Source of the DNA: Anoplolepis gracilipes | Taxonomy: Eukaryota; Arthropoda; Insecta; Hymenoptera; Formicidae | Reading direction: 5' to 3' | DNA: 64,000 bases | NCBI RefSeq assembly: GCF_047496725.1 | Contig: NC_132978.1 | Span: forward strand, 7,413,001-7,477,000 | Shown: one piece after another, positions 37,101 to 49,228 of the stretch | How the letters are laid out: each line of letters opens with the position of its first letter | Position numbering within the stretch: the first letter of the stretch is position 1 | Notes under the pieces: generated by a model | What the model was told of the DNA's origin: nothing | The model's database searches: none | The model's input: only the letters and a program-made list of their open reading frames with translations | Program-made: the position numbers and the translations under genes

Positions 37101-38555
37101 CATGTTTAACTATCGCAATGTCAAGATGATTCAAGCATGTTATATTATATCATGCATTTATATCGGCACATACTCGAGAATTGCTTTAGTATGTAGTCAC
37201 ATTAATTCGGAAAACATTAATAATATTTAATGTAAAGATTTTTCTAATGTCAAGAAAAATAAAAAATGTGTGATAAAATTTAAAAAAAATATGCTTATAA
37301 GTATTCGAGTACGAGGATAAATTGCATTCATATTGAAAGCTTAAAAATAGAAAATGGAAAACTTTCTATGATTTTGTTAAAAAAACATATTAATAGTACA
37401 TATAAATATTTAAAAATTTGTTTTAAATCGTCTAAAAACATTTGCGCATCTTGCACAGTGAATCATCGAAACATCAATAGAATTCCATCGAGAAACATAG
37501 CAGCGAGTTCGCTGACCTACGTGAAGCACACAGGTGTACACGTACGTCAAAGGTGAGGTTTATGCGTACTGGGAGAACTTCCGGTTACCGTGTATGGAAC
37601 ACGCGGAATGATTGTTCACCAATCGGTATTCAGTATATAGGGATCTGTTTGGGGATTTCGCGATTATTGACAAGCAAAGATTGGTGATAAAAAAAAGTCA
37701 TTGACCAGAAAAGAAACCTGATCGCATAGAAATGACATGCCATTGTTTCTTTGAGTAACGATTTCAATAAAATATAATCGATTATAAAACTTACAAAAAG
37801 AACAAATTTTTGAAACAATTATGCATAAAATGTAAAAAATGACAGACTTGATGTTGATTTTTCAACAAATATAAAATAATAATACTATTAATCGTCTAAA
37901 TATTTTCTTTCTTTTATAAAACTATCATACAAGTTATGTTTTAATTTTTGAAAATAGCATTGGATATAAAAGATTCGCTAATTTAAATTTTAATATAAAA
38001 GTCTTACTATACATATTATTATAGCAAATTTAAACTATATGACAATTAAAAAGAATTTTTACGCTTATGTTTAAATCCTAACTCTAATTTGAGCTGCATC
38101 ATTTTTCGAAGAAATTAGTTCAAATCTATACAATGACAGAACAGAGATTACTGAACGTCTTCGTGTTATTTTATTATAAATAATAAGTAGATTCTCTATT
38201 TCACATCAAACAATAAATAATCAAAAAAGGATTATTATGAAATTTTTTAATTAAAACTATTTCAGAAAACCTTCTCTTATTACTTTACATATAAATAAAT
38301 AAAATATGAACGTAGGAACTTATATTTCATTTCAACTTATTACATCTGGACGAGACCTACACGCGAAATAGACTGTAGATTAATACCTTCGATAATGACT
38401 GCATCCTCCGCCGGATGAATGTCATCATACGACTCGAAGTTCAGCGATGTGGCTTCTGATCCAACAGCCCTTGCGGGCACGATCGTCGCGATCACCTGTA
38501 CCACGAGCACCAGCACCAGCATCGCGAACGACGACAGTCGTGCCCGATTATTCAT
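34130..38555 (-). CDS. Secreted CLIP-domain serine protease, trypsin-like
   Basis: Predicted extracellular zymogen of the class used in insect proteolytic cascades (melanisation, Toll activation, clotting, development). Six exons (minus): 38387-38555, 36530-36840, 35659-36134, 35038-35312, 34611-34756 and 34130-34282, in phase, giving 509 residues. Residues 1-30 form a signal peptide (MNNRAR then AMLVLVLVVQVIATIV). The CLIP domain spans Cys81 to Cys134-Cys135 with the C-C-C-C-CC pattern. A Pro/Thr/Ser-rich linker of about 125 residues follows. The activation site is QER274/IVGG, a trypsin-type cleavage after Arg. The catalytic triad is intact: His315 (TAAHC), Asp367 (NDVALL) and Ser462 (GDSGGP). 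Asp456, six residues before the serine, predicts cleavage after Arg or Lys. The long linker and single CLIP recall CLIP-D proteases, but the ortholog and target are not identifiable here. Confidence 0.95.
35422..35533. repeat. Dispersed intronic repeat, copy 1
   Basis: Direct-repeat partner of 36325-36434. Both contain AATCGACTTTCT, then TAATTCGGAT, CACGTATA or TACGTATA, and the identical GAGTTTCCGGTAGCGAAAGTG followed by ATTACTA. This copy lies in the intron between the activation-site exon and the next exon of the protease gene. Confidence 0.85.
36325..36434. repeat. Dispersed intronic repeat, copy 2
   Basis: Diverged direct copy of 35422-35533, same orientation, about 900 bp away in the preceding intron (between the CLIP exon and the activation-site exon). 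The block from CGAGTTTCC to GATTACTA is almost unchanged, while the rest has point changes and small gaps. The shared ends hint at a short transposon or a local segmental duplication. Confidence 0.85.
36841..38386 (-). other. Intron 1 of the CLIP protease gene
   Basis: About 1.5-kb intron between the signal-peptide exon and the CLIP exon. AT-rich, with no nested gene recognised. It contains one arm (38132-38219) of an inverted repeat whose partner lies upstream of the first exon. Confidence 0.7.
38132..38219 (+). repeat. Inverted repeat flanking protease exon 1, intronic arm
   Basis: Starts AATGACAGAACAGAGATTAC and ends in TCACATCAAACAATAAATA. The reverse complement of 38878-38973 matches it except for a variable stretch of roughly a dozen bases in the middle and a few point changes. 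The two arms are about 660 bp apart and bracket exon 1 and the proximal promoter. Confidence 0.85.
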
Positions 38556-38877
38556 GCTCTGTGCTGCCAGCACCGCGAAGAGTAATGACGCGCGAAACAC
38601 GGGACTTGAGACCCACGTGTGAATACTGACTGCGATCCTGAGCGACTCCTAAGCTGTTGAATAGCCGCTGCTCGAGCTTATAACGGGCTTGCCCTTCCCT
38701 CTAGTACTTGCTACTCTATACCTCCTCTTCGATTCGCACAAGGTGTTCCACGCTCCTTTATTCTCTTGCTCTTTTATCACCTCTATAGCTATATCTATAG
38801 GAAAGAGGATCGACGGAGGGCGCAATAAGGATCAAACACACACAAAATAATATTTTTTTTATTTATTTATGATTTAA
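38556..38877 (-). promoter_or_regulatory. Putative promoter of the CLIP protease gene
   Basis: On the minus strand a TATA-like GTTATAAG lies at 38677-38684, about 130 bp upstream of the start codon. A TCAGT initiator-like pentamer sits at 38625-38629, somewhat far from the TATA-like site for a canonical pair. The segment is richer in GC than the intergenic DNA beyond it. Transcription start not determined. Confidence 0.35.
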
Positions 38878-38973
38878 TATTTATGGTTTGATGTGAGATA
38901 GAGAATCTACTGTAAGAAGAAGCTTACTATTTAGAATAACACGAAGACGTTCAGGAATCTCTGTTCTGTCATT
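38878..38973 (-). repeat. Inverted repeat flanking protease exon 1, upstream arm
   Basis: Reverse-complement partner of 38132-38219, located about 320 bp upstream of the protease start codon. It carries GATTCCTGAACGTCTTCG on the minus strand and ends ACATCAAACCATAAATA, matching the intronic arm closely at both ends. Confidence 0.85.
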
Positions 38974-41070
38974 ATATTTCGAAAAAAAAAAGATAAATAT
39001 TATATAGCAATTATTTTAAATTATTATTAAAATATAGAAGATAGGATAGATATTTTATTGTAAAAAGTATTTTATCATATAAAAATACTACAAACATATA
39101 CCTTTTCTCTATAACATGAAGAAAAAAATCAATATTATGATACTGACGATAAAATTGCTTAACAAATATTCGTGGTTGATCAATTTATACGCACTTTATC
39201 AAGCGCGTACAAATTAATGATAATATAATGCGCGTATAAATTGATGATAACATAATGCGCGTATTTTACACGAATTTAAGTTATGTCGATTATGTAAACT
39301 GTATGTGACAATCTTTGATCGTTTGATTCGTGTCCAACTTGAATACTGCGCAATTGGCATTTGCATAGAGAGCACGATTCTTCGCATTTGGCCTTGAAGA
39401 TGCCAAGAGAAGGTTGCACGTAAGGGACGGCCGTGAACTTGCTTACCGTGTGATCCCCGCCTTCTCGTCTATCCCGACGATAGGTATTTATGCACTTCCT
39501 TCCGCTGAGGAACAGTGAATATAGAACCGTCTTTCCCCACGTTTGTTGAGATCTTTTGTTCCGAAGTTATTGCAGTTCTTCAACTTTTAAACGTTGTGCT
39601 CAATTACTATATTTATTTAATCACATATGGGTAATAATATTATAATAAAATTACATATGCCCTAATATATTGTGGAGCAGTTTTTTCATATAAAGAAATA
39701 AATATTTCTTAAATTGATAACATGAAAAATTATTATATATAGAATGTCCTATATGATTTTAAGCAAGTAAAAACAAAGTATACGAAGCAAGTATTTATTT
39801 ATTTTATATATTCTAAGCAAGCCTTTTTCTTTACAACAGTCCACTAGGACAAAAATCTTCGATTTTGTACGGAGGCATAAACAGTAGCTCTACGAGAGAG
39901 CTAAGAGCGAAGGACCTTGAAGTATACGTCAAGATTGCGATACCTAGGTCAACGAACCGCGTCTTAAAGGGTGGAGGGAGGAAGAGAGATTTTAAACCCG
40001 CGCGTTCTTTGACCGGACAGTTAATAACTACTTACTGTCGACATCTCGGCGAGATAAAATTTCTTTTTTTTATTGTCGTTCGCAAAAGAGGGCTCGATAA
40101 TCGATGAGGACAGCGAATAACTGAGCCACCAAACCGGACTGTCCCAAAAATACACGCGTATATTACCTAAGCTCAGCAATAGACAGCGAGCGTGGGTGGT
40201 TGAACACGTATATTGTATTCTCGTATCTGTCATATACCAGATTTGATATATGACTTTTCAAATTTTGTAACATTTCTTCACCTGTTACGGATATAAAATT
40301 CTTAGCACGCAGATGAGATATCTCTCTTTGAGAGACTGACAAGAAGCATGCGACTGAAGTTCAATGTTCTTGTTCGAGTCACTGACCTCATTATTACGAG
40401 AATATTCAGCAATATATACACGATACTTAACACGCACATATAAAATTTGGTTCAAGATTTTGTATTGGCGTCACAATAAGATTTTGCTGAGCCTTGCCGA
40501 ATATTTCCTCCGAAATGTGCAAACCGGTTGAGTCGGGGCTGCTCGTAATTAACGGGAGGTATCAAAGTCGTTTGTTGCAATTCTAACGACGTTATTCGAA
40601 AGGAAGAACATCTAAAGAATCTGCACACTATATGCTGACACATAGATAAAGAAAAAAAGATATTAGTTTCATGTTTCACAAAAAAGATGGAAGTTTCACG
40701 TTTAAAAATGGCATCAAGTTTTACATATAATTTAATTTTAGAGAATCCAATTAATTTTTACTTATTTATAGAAATATTTTTAAAATGAATTTTAAATGCT
40801 AGAATTACTTTTCTTTGAATGTAAGCATAAACATAGTGTTTACATTACAACGGAAGCTGTTGTAATAGATGGTAATATTATGAGTGAAACTTTTATCACC
40901 TTCTATAATACATGTTCTGTTACTGCTTCTTTTTTATAGCACAATATAACGGAATAGACAGTAAACCGCGTTCGCTTTCGTAACATTTCTATAACATTTA
41001 CACACATAATTGCTTGTGAATATATGAATTATTGAATTTTATTACATAAAAAAAATAATTGATTTTTATT

Positions 41071-41114
41071 AAATTATAATATATATGTATGTATATACAT
41101 ATATATTATAATTT
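41071..41114. repeat. Perfect AT-rich palindrome, 20-bp arms
   Basis: AAATTATAATATATATGTAT at 41071-41090 is followed by GTAT and then the exact reverse complement at 41095-41114. It can form a cruciform or hairpin. Composition is almost pure A/T, so it may be only a mutated (TA)n tract. Confidence 0.85.
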
Positions 41115-43898
41115 TGAAATGTATAAATTGTATGTGTGCTGTAGCGTTAGAAAAATTAGAACACAATAGCGGTATTTGTAGATTATGTCAGCATCGTGTA
41201 AAAAATCTGATACAATCTTAAAATATATTTTGCTTATGGCTAATCTAATTTCAGTGGCGTCAAGACTTTTTTTATAAAGTTTATTAATATGATTTATTTA
41301 AATTTATTTATATGATTTATCTTCTTTTTTTTACATGTATTTTTTATCGATTATTCGCGTTGAATTAATATAATAAGCAAAGGCTAATTAAAAACAGTTT
41401 TTAATATACATTGACATATATGCATAGAGATGTGGGTTAGAGATTTAAGAAATATAAATTGATTTTTTATTTATTTTTTTCCTGAGAAATAAATTTCTTA
41501 CGAAGTAATCTAATACCGCAAAACATGATATATTTCTAAGAAAATAATTTCTTTCAAGAAATAAGAAATTTAATTCTTGTTCTGTACTCGAGAATCTTCC
41601 CAAGAGAAGCAGTTCTGAAAAAAACACAATTCAAAACTGTAAAATTTTTTTTACAAAATGTCATTTATAGGTGGCATTTACAAATCCTATAACTTTACAT
41701 AAGGCCAGGTATCTTTTTACAAAGTCGTGAATTTTCACACGATTGCCACTATACTACTTTCAGCTGACGATGATAGCTGCCTGACTAAGTCGCGTCGTAA
41801 CCACTTATATTCTCCGTATCTCTATCCCTTCTTTCATTCGAGGAAATAGCTGCATCTTATAATTAAGGCGCCAATTAATTTCCCTCTCTAGTTTTATTTG
41901 CAAACTGATCACGCTCTCATATCTTAGAGAAACGTGAAGAAATTTTTACTGTAAAAGATAAAAAAAAACAATCGATCTAATATTAGTGAATTAGCGAGTA
42001 TCTGAATAAAAATAGAGGAAAATTAAATAGAATAAGATAAAGAAAAAAAAATAGAGAGAGAAAGAAAGAAGAATGTCTAATATCAAAGATCAATTGAAAG
42101 ATTCTAACAATATAATGCCGTTTAGGTCTAATGTGTTTTTCGTCTTTTATCGAAAAGTATAGAAATTTATTTATAGTCTTACCTCTGTGTTTGTTTATCA
42201 ACGATTGGATTCTTTTATTGATATCTGAAAATTTTTCTATGTTTTGCTTTTTATCAACACAATGTCTATTGAGTACGAAAACAAACCAAGAAAATACTAC
42301 AATTATTTGACATGAATTTCTCTAAAAATTTTTCGAAAGAATTAAGTTTTATCTCAAGAACAAATATATAAATATAGAATAAGATACAAAGTGTTTCGTT
42401 GTTCTTTCAAACAAAAAGAAGTATTGTGGTTAATGATTATTTTAAATTACTATAATGAATATTTGAAAGCTTCGAAAAATGAAGCAGACTTTTTGTAAAA
42501 GTCGAAAAAGGAATTTCTAAGATTTCTTTCTTTTTACTTAATAAAATTATGAATTTTTAATATACGTTTGTCAATTATTTTTAATAGGTCTATTTTTATA
42601 GGATTCAACTATAAGAAAAAATGTTTCTGTAAAACTTAAACTTAAATGCTGTAGAATTAAATTCTTCATCAAATTCGTATCTTAGAAAAAATATAACTAC
42701 TAAAATTATTATTAAAAAAGGTCTAATTTTTTATGAAAATTTGTATATTCATTAATATTATATTTCCTTAATCCGTTTTTATCTTTTTTCATCGATAATT
42801 GTTGTAATTATTATATATCAGTTTCGCGATTGATGAGGATTAAATATAATAATCTTCTCTCATCGAAATGGCGAATACATATACATCATTCATCATATCG
42901 CGTTCCGCTAGTCGATCTGGTGCGATAACACACGCTTGTTGGACGTTAATCGCACTGGATGTGTCATGTCAGGTTTTTTCGGATAAGCGATTCCATCGAA
43001 GTGTCGGCTGAGAGACGGCTCGTTAAAGTACGTCAGCCGTGAAATGCGTGCGGACCTTTTTGAAAGTGGTTGGACATCCTTTGCAGCATCGTTGATTTTG
43101 TGATACACTCCTTCCGTTCTTTCTCTAAGACGTGGAATCTTCTTTATATCTTCTTATAGGTTTCCACGCACGGAATTCCCTTTTTTTCTTTTGAATTCCT
43201 TACTAACAGGTTTCCTTCGGTCGTTGCTTCGTGATCTGTCCTTAGTGCAGTGTGAAATGCAACAAAGCAAGAGTTCGCGACTTTTGTAAGAGGAATAATG
43301 TGAGCAAAAACAATAGAACAATGAAATAGTATCGTTCAAGTATCGTTATCCGAGATTATTGTATGTTTCCATTTTTCAAATCATACTTTAATATGTAGTC
43401 GATTTTAATATATAGCCTTTGTTGAAGAAATTTAGTTCGTAACATTACTCAAAGCGCTTTTAAAGTCGAATAATTATGCTAATATAATCGCAAATGTTTA
43501 ATCTCACGAATCACGCAGTTCCGTAAATGGAACGAGACATGTTCACGGAATCTTATGCTAATGAAAATTGCTGATAAACGAACAATCATATGTCGTCAGA
43601 TCATAAGTCAATATAGAGATGATTGATTATCGTGATGCAAAAGATACATATATGAATATTAATCTTTCGAAATACGCATGAAGAAAGAATGTCGATCCTT
43701 CATAGAGTCGATTCCTTTATAGAGGTGAAAAGACAAATATTTATTTTATAATCACTCTTTTCCTCCTTTCTACTTCGTAATATTAAAACTTTACATTTCC
43801 TGTTTTTATGTATAGTATTCTTCTAATTACCTCGTATTTAATTTTCTTTTAATACAAATAATAATAAAATTTTTTTAAATATTTAATAATTGTTGTCA

Positions 43899-43901
<3 letters not shown>

Positions 43902-43949
<48 letters not shown>
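43902..43949. repeat. (TA)n microsatellite
   Basis: Uninterrupted TA tract of about 48 bp in the intergenic region between the protease and grainyhead genes. Confidence 0.97.
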
Positions 43950-43952
<3 letters not shown>

Positions 43953-44466
43953 GATTCTATCAATTTTATCGTTCAATCTTTATATATTTTAATAATTTAC
44001 TCACACACGTAAAGTTCTGCCAGATTTACACTTAATGTCAATGATATGAAGAATTGTCACCGTCAAGCAACATGATGGTATGACAACAATAAAGATTACA
44101 ACACTTACCTCTAGCAATAATAAAGGCATGCGATTTATAAAACGTACTAATATAATATTTATTGTTGTAATAAACATCATAATAATATAATATCACCTCT
44201 GGCACAATCTCACGATGGCAAGACAACGCAACGGAAGAAAAACGGTTGTACTCTCGGCATTCTCTTATCCTTTTATGTAGCTCTCACACTTCCGAATTCA
44301 TCATGACACTCTCGGTCGACAACAACTTTTTTTTTATATACGCATTCCTCTATTTCTAACAGTATAAAATCTAAAACTCGCGATCTCATTCCATGTCGTC
44401 GTCATTATTGTTGTTGTTTTAAGTACAATGCTGGGACGATCTGAGAAATCCGTCGACTCATCCGAT

Positions 44467-44474
44467 TCTCTCTC

Positions 44475-44509
<35 letters not shown>

Positions 44510-44510
44510 G
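44467..44510. repeat. (TC)n microsatellite
   Basis: TC tract of about 44 bp interrupted once by CCC. Open frames over it (Arg-Glu or Leu-Ser repeats) are artefacts. Confidence 0.97.
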
Positions 44511-44803
44511 TTTTCTCATAATGTAAATAATAATATTAATAATTGTAAGAATAATATATAATGGAATGGAGAGATACTATTATAATAAAAAATGGCTCGA
44601 TGACACAGCTGTTTGTCTCTATATAACGAGTCATATGTTCCGCTTCGTTTCGACGTGCAACAGTAGCGGTTGAAAGAACATGGGAAGGAAATGTTGACGG
44701 AAAGGGAACGTTACGATTACGCAAAAAATGTCATGGACTAAAGCTAACCAACCATCTTGGTCTCGTAGATGTATATAACGTAAATTGATTTTATAGATGC
44801 TAA

Positions 44804-44806
<3 letters not shown>

Positions 44807-44849
<43 letters not shown>
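44807..44849. repeat. (TC)n microsatellite
   Basis: TC tract of about 43 bp with one TTT interruption near its right end. A second, shorter pyrimidine run lies near 44908-44928. Confidence 0.97.
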
Positions 44850-47380
44850 AACGTTTCCATACACAAGCATTCCGAGCTATTCATTCATACGCATTCTTTC
44901 TTTCGGTCTCTCTCTCTTTCTCTCTCATTTTCCATTCTTCTTTCTGTATTTGCATTCTCACTCCGTACAGATACGCATTTTCGTGTGTATAAAAAAAATA
45001 TAATAATATTAATAATAATATAACTCTAATATATGTATATGCTTTACGGCGCAATTGAATAGAATCTATAATATTAATAATATCAATCTATATGCTATCT
45101 GTAATAAATGTAACAAAATATAGTATTCAATAAGTAATAAGCATTTTACAAGCGTATTTTGATCCTTGCTTTGATATCGGTGTGTGTATCGACGTACGTA
45201 TATGATTAATATAAAACATAAAGAGAAAAGAAGAGAGTGTCATGATCGTGATTAGTCTACTCTAATCTAAATCTCTAATGTAATTGATAACAAGTATGTG
45301 TATGTGTATATGTGTATGAAAAAATGTATGCGTATGTTTCCGCGTTATGTGTGTGCATACGCGCCAGATATTGTGATTGCGCGTGATATCAGCTGGCAAG
45401 TAGCTTACTTTCACCGGAGGGTGGCACATTTTAATGTTTTACTTCAAACTTTAACTTACAAACTATATAACCATAATAATAATGTTATTGTTTTCGCTTG
45501 CGTTTAATGCGCGTCGACGATATCATGATTTCAACTCGAGAATGAGAATGAAAAACTGAAAACTGTTCACTGTAAAAGAGATTATAAAACGTAATATACT
45601 CTACATCTTGATAAAGCATACATCCAAAAGAAGACAATTTTTACCTTTATTGATCTCGAGTGAATCGTTTTCGCTGTAATCAGTGCGAGTTTCTATCTGG
45701 CACAGATCTTGAATCAACATCTCGGAAATAGTAGGGCTGAATATAATTCTTGAAAATTTCACTTTTTTTCCTTTTAACTAAAGAAAAACATTTTCTCGTT
45801 TAACAGTTTATTGTTCTGTGCCTTGGAGATAAATATTTTTAAAATGCGTATGAGGTTCTGTCTCTTCTCTTAGAGGAAATAACATCGATCGCTTAACTCC
45901 GAGATATTAATTCGTTATTTTATTATCTAAAGTCTGGTCCGGACTGCTGCTTGTTAGGGAGATTATACTAGACAAATACAGATACAGTGATTATATTACT
46001 CTTATTAGTCTTAAGACTTAGAAAAAGTCGTGGCTTCTCGATGTTATCTCGAGCGTGACGTGGCAAAGAGTGCGGCACAAGAAGAGGTGATCTCTGGTTT
46101 TATGGAATCTTTTTTTTCAAAAACACGCATTTCCGCTTCAAGTTGAGATTTATTCGCATGCAATGATCGTAGCAACGTTATGAAATCGTGCCACGTCTTC
46201 ATGTGCACGCGTAAATGCATCGCGTGCGTTAATATGACCGTAAATAAGAGGCTATAAAAGTTTTGTTAACGAGACGAGGTAAAGAGAGTATCGATTGACT
46301 CTTTACGAGCTGTTGATGAGATTCGTATTTTTTTTCTTTTTAATATTTTTCGACCGTTTTTGTACAATTTATCGTGCGTTAAATATTTATGGATGAAAAT
46401 CGAATAGAAATACGCAGACACATCAGAGAACGATCACCTCTGTCATTGATTAACACACACATATCGAGGGTCATTCGTTTAACGTGAAATGACAGCACGC
46501 GCGTTACGACATATATGATTTATCGGCTTTCAAAGTAACAATTCGCGGGATTAATTCGCTTATGACATTATTAATGTGATGCATTTTGAAAACTTGTACG
46601 GCCAAATTAAAAGCCTATATGTCAACTAATGTATGAATTAATAGATATGATCTGGTATAAATCTACAGTACATACGTCATACGTATATATAACATATACC
46701 GGGATACTTAAATCAATTTTGATTGATTTACATGGCGCTCACGCTTACAGCACGACGCTTCGGTATTCTAAGCTAATAATTGATATAAATTGTTCACGAG
46801 ACAAAAACAAATAATGTAGAGAGTAACGTGTCGCTTTTCGTACGGTTAGCGACGTATGCGTACATTCTTGCACATTCGACATCTGCTTCAGTCGAGTCGA
46901 AGCCCATACATCTATGCCGAAAGACTATTTAAAGTCTTATACAAATGATAATTATTAACGAAATATTTGCCGAAAGATCTAAAAAGGTGTGAAGCCATAT
47001 TACAAAATATCTTGATTCTGTATATAATATTATAGTAAGATTAAATCTCTATTCTGAAACACAACGAAACGTTGTTGAATTCTTCTTCGATGTTGAAAAT
47101 TCGATAATCATGGTATTTTAATGATCCTTCATGATTCTTCCTGAGTCTTCGCTGAAAGTTAATTAGCACGTTGCTGTTCATGAACTGTCGATGAACCTTT
47201 CTTGATCCCGTCACCGGCAAATTGTACAAGAATCTTCAAGAGCGATGCAAAAAATTTCGCTGTCCATTTAACAATTATCGTTAGATACGAGATCCTTTCC
47301 CTCCAAATAATCAGTCCTTACCAACTTACGCGGTATATTTATACAATCGAAAAGTAGATTTCTTTTTCGTCTAATTCGGT

Positions 47381-48545
47381 TCAGGTGTTGCTGTTATCGT
47401 GAACGTGTGCGTGCGTAGAGTTGGCGAGGGGCGAGTGTGGCAATGGTGGAGGATGGGAGAGCTCGATGAGGGTAACGTCGTATCCGGACGTAGAGGGAGA
47501 ATCGCCCGGATCATCGGGATCACCCGGCGAGTTTGGATTACGTTCGCCGCCAGGATCAGGATTGATCCGCGAGTGGCTGACCTCCAGCAGGAACAGGTCC
47601 TCGTCGACGTAATATCGGATCATATCGTCGTCAATTTTCGCTGTAATTCTGCAACAGGGTAGGGTGACGCTCTTAAGTCTCGGTGTAGTACGATTCGCGA
47701 ATGGTAACTATAAGTATCATTTCTCAGAAAACGTATAATCCTTCGAGTTGGCATGCAACGCGGTAACTTTGGCCGCTATAACATTATGATGCTTGGCTAA
47801 ACAAGCTGCTATATCATTTCTGCTATGTACGATTAATGATCATATTGCATTATCATTATGAAATTTTAATTCAAACAACAGCTTCCAAGAATTTTATGTT
47901 GTGATGAATATATCATGCTTTTAACATTCAGTATTTTTTTTTAATTAATACTATATGAAAGAAAAAAAAATGTTTGGAAAATAATGTTACTGCACAGAAT
48001 ATCGTAATAAACTCATCACAGTATTGTAGCGGCGAAACGAGGTGAAAAATTGCGATGGATTTTAAAATAAAAAAAATAAATTGTAAAATTTGCACCGCAC
48101 TGTGCATAGTTTGAGAGAAAAAGAGAAAGAAAGAGAGTGAGAAAGGATTCATTTTTATAACGTGAACAATATATCGAATAACGAAGAGTAATCGTTTTCG
48201 AGGGAAACAACGGTCGTCGTGTGCAACCAATGTATGTTGAAAAATGTATGGACAAAATGAAAAAAAAATAGTCAACCGAACGAGACGCACGACGATGTTA
48301 GACGAGGCAATCAAACGTGCATGAATGCGCTCGTAACGGAAGGCAAAAGATAAGAAGCTTGAAGAATAAATTAATGGATTAATCAGGTGAGATTGTGCGT
48401 AGCGGCGAGATATACTCAGCGTACAGCGACATTTGTGTGCGTGTTAAGATGATGGACAAAAAGAGTACACTTTATGAGAATTGTGTATGCATACAAGAGG
48501 AACGCGTATTCGAAAGAGGCACGATCATAGGCGAAAGGGAGAGCG

Positions 48546-48592
<47 letters not shown>

Positions 48593-49165
48593 CTACCAAA
48601 CCAGAGGCGGAGAGTCAGACAATGTCACCGTTATGGCATGCATCGCGTGGGCGTGCATGCAAGTAAAGATGACACTCTACTAAACTTACCCCTTTGTGTT
48701 TTTGCGATAGAGGTTATTAATACTCGAGGATGCAATTTTGTACTTTGACTCAATCTGCAAAATAGAAAAAAGTAGAACATTAGAATTTTGATAGTGGTTT
48801 GCGGACCATTTGTTTCGCGCCCGCGTATTTGAGAAAGTACTTACGAGACACGCGTAGGTAAACGCAATATCTCCGTGATAGCGAGAAAGATAGAGCCAGA
48901 TCGATAGACAAGATAGATCAAAACGTAGTGATATGGTAGAAGAACATGTATAAAAAATTGAGTCGATTAAAGATAGAGATACGCGATCTATTCCATAGTA
49001 TAGGAGACGCGACAAAGAAAAGAAAAGAGAATTAAAAATACAATTAAAGAAAGAGGTTTTTTCTCTTCCACTTTTTTCTTTCGCCGATTCAGTTGTAACG
49101 CGCTCTTACATTAACGTTCGATTAATCCTTAATAGTCGTCAACAGTCTCGCATATCCGCGAAGAA

Positions 49166-49228
<63 letters not shown>

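Larger units (their letters stand above)
38974..47380. other. Long intergenic region between the CLIP protease and grainyhead
   Basis: About 8.4 kb without a supported coding gene. The part nearest 47380 should contain the grainyhead 3' UTR (minus strand), whose end I could not place. Segments at about 39340-39600, 39860-40250 and 42830-43100 have higher GC than the rest and could be regulatory, but no motif set identifies them. A perfect AACCGGTT lies at 40522-40529. Microsatellites and a palindrome are listed separately. Confidence 0.6.
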
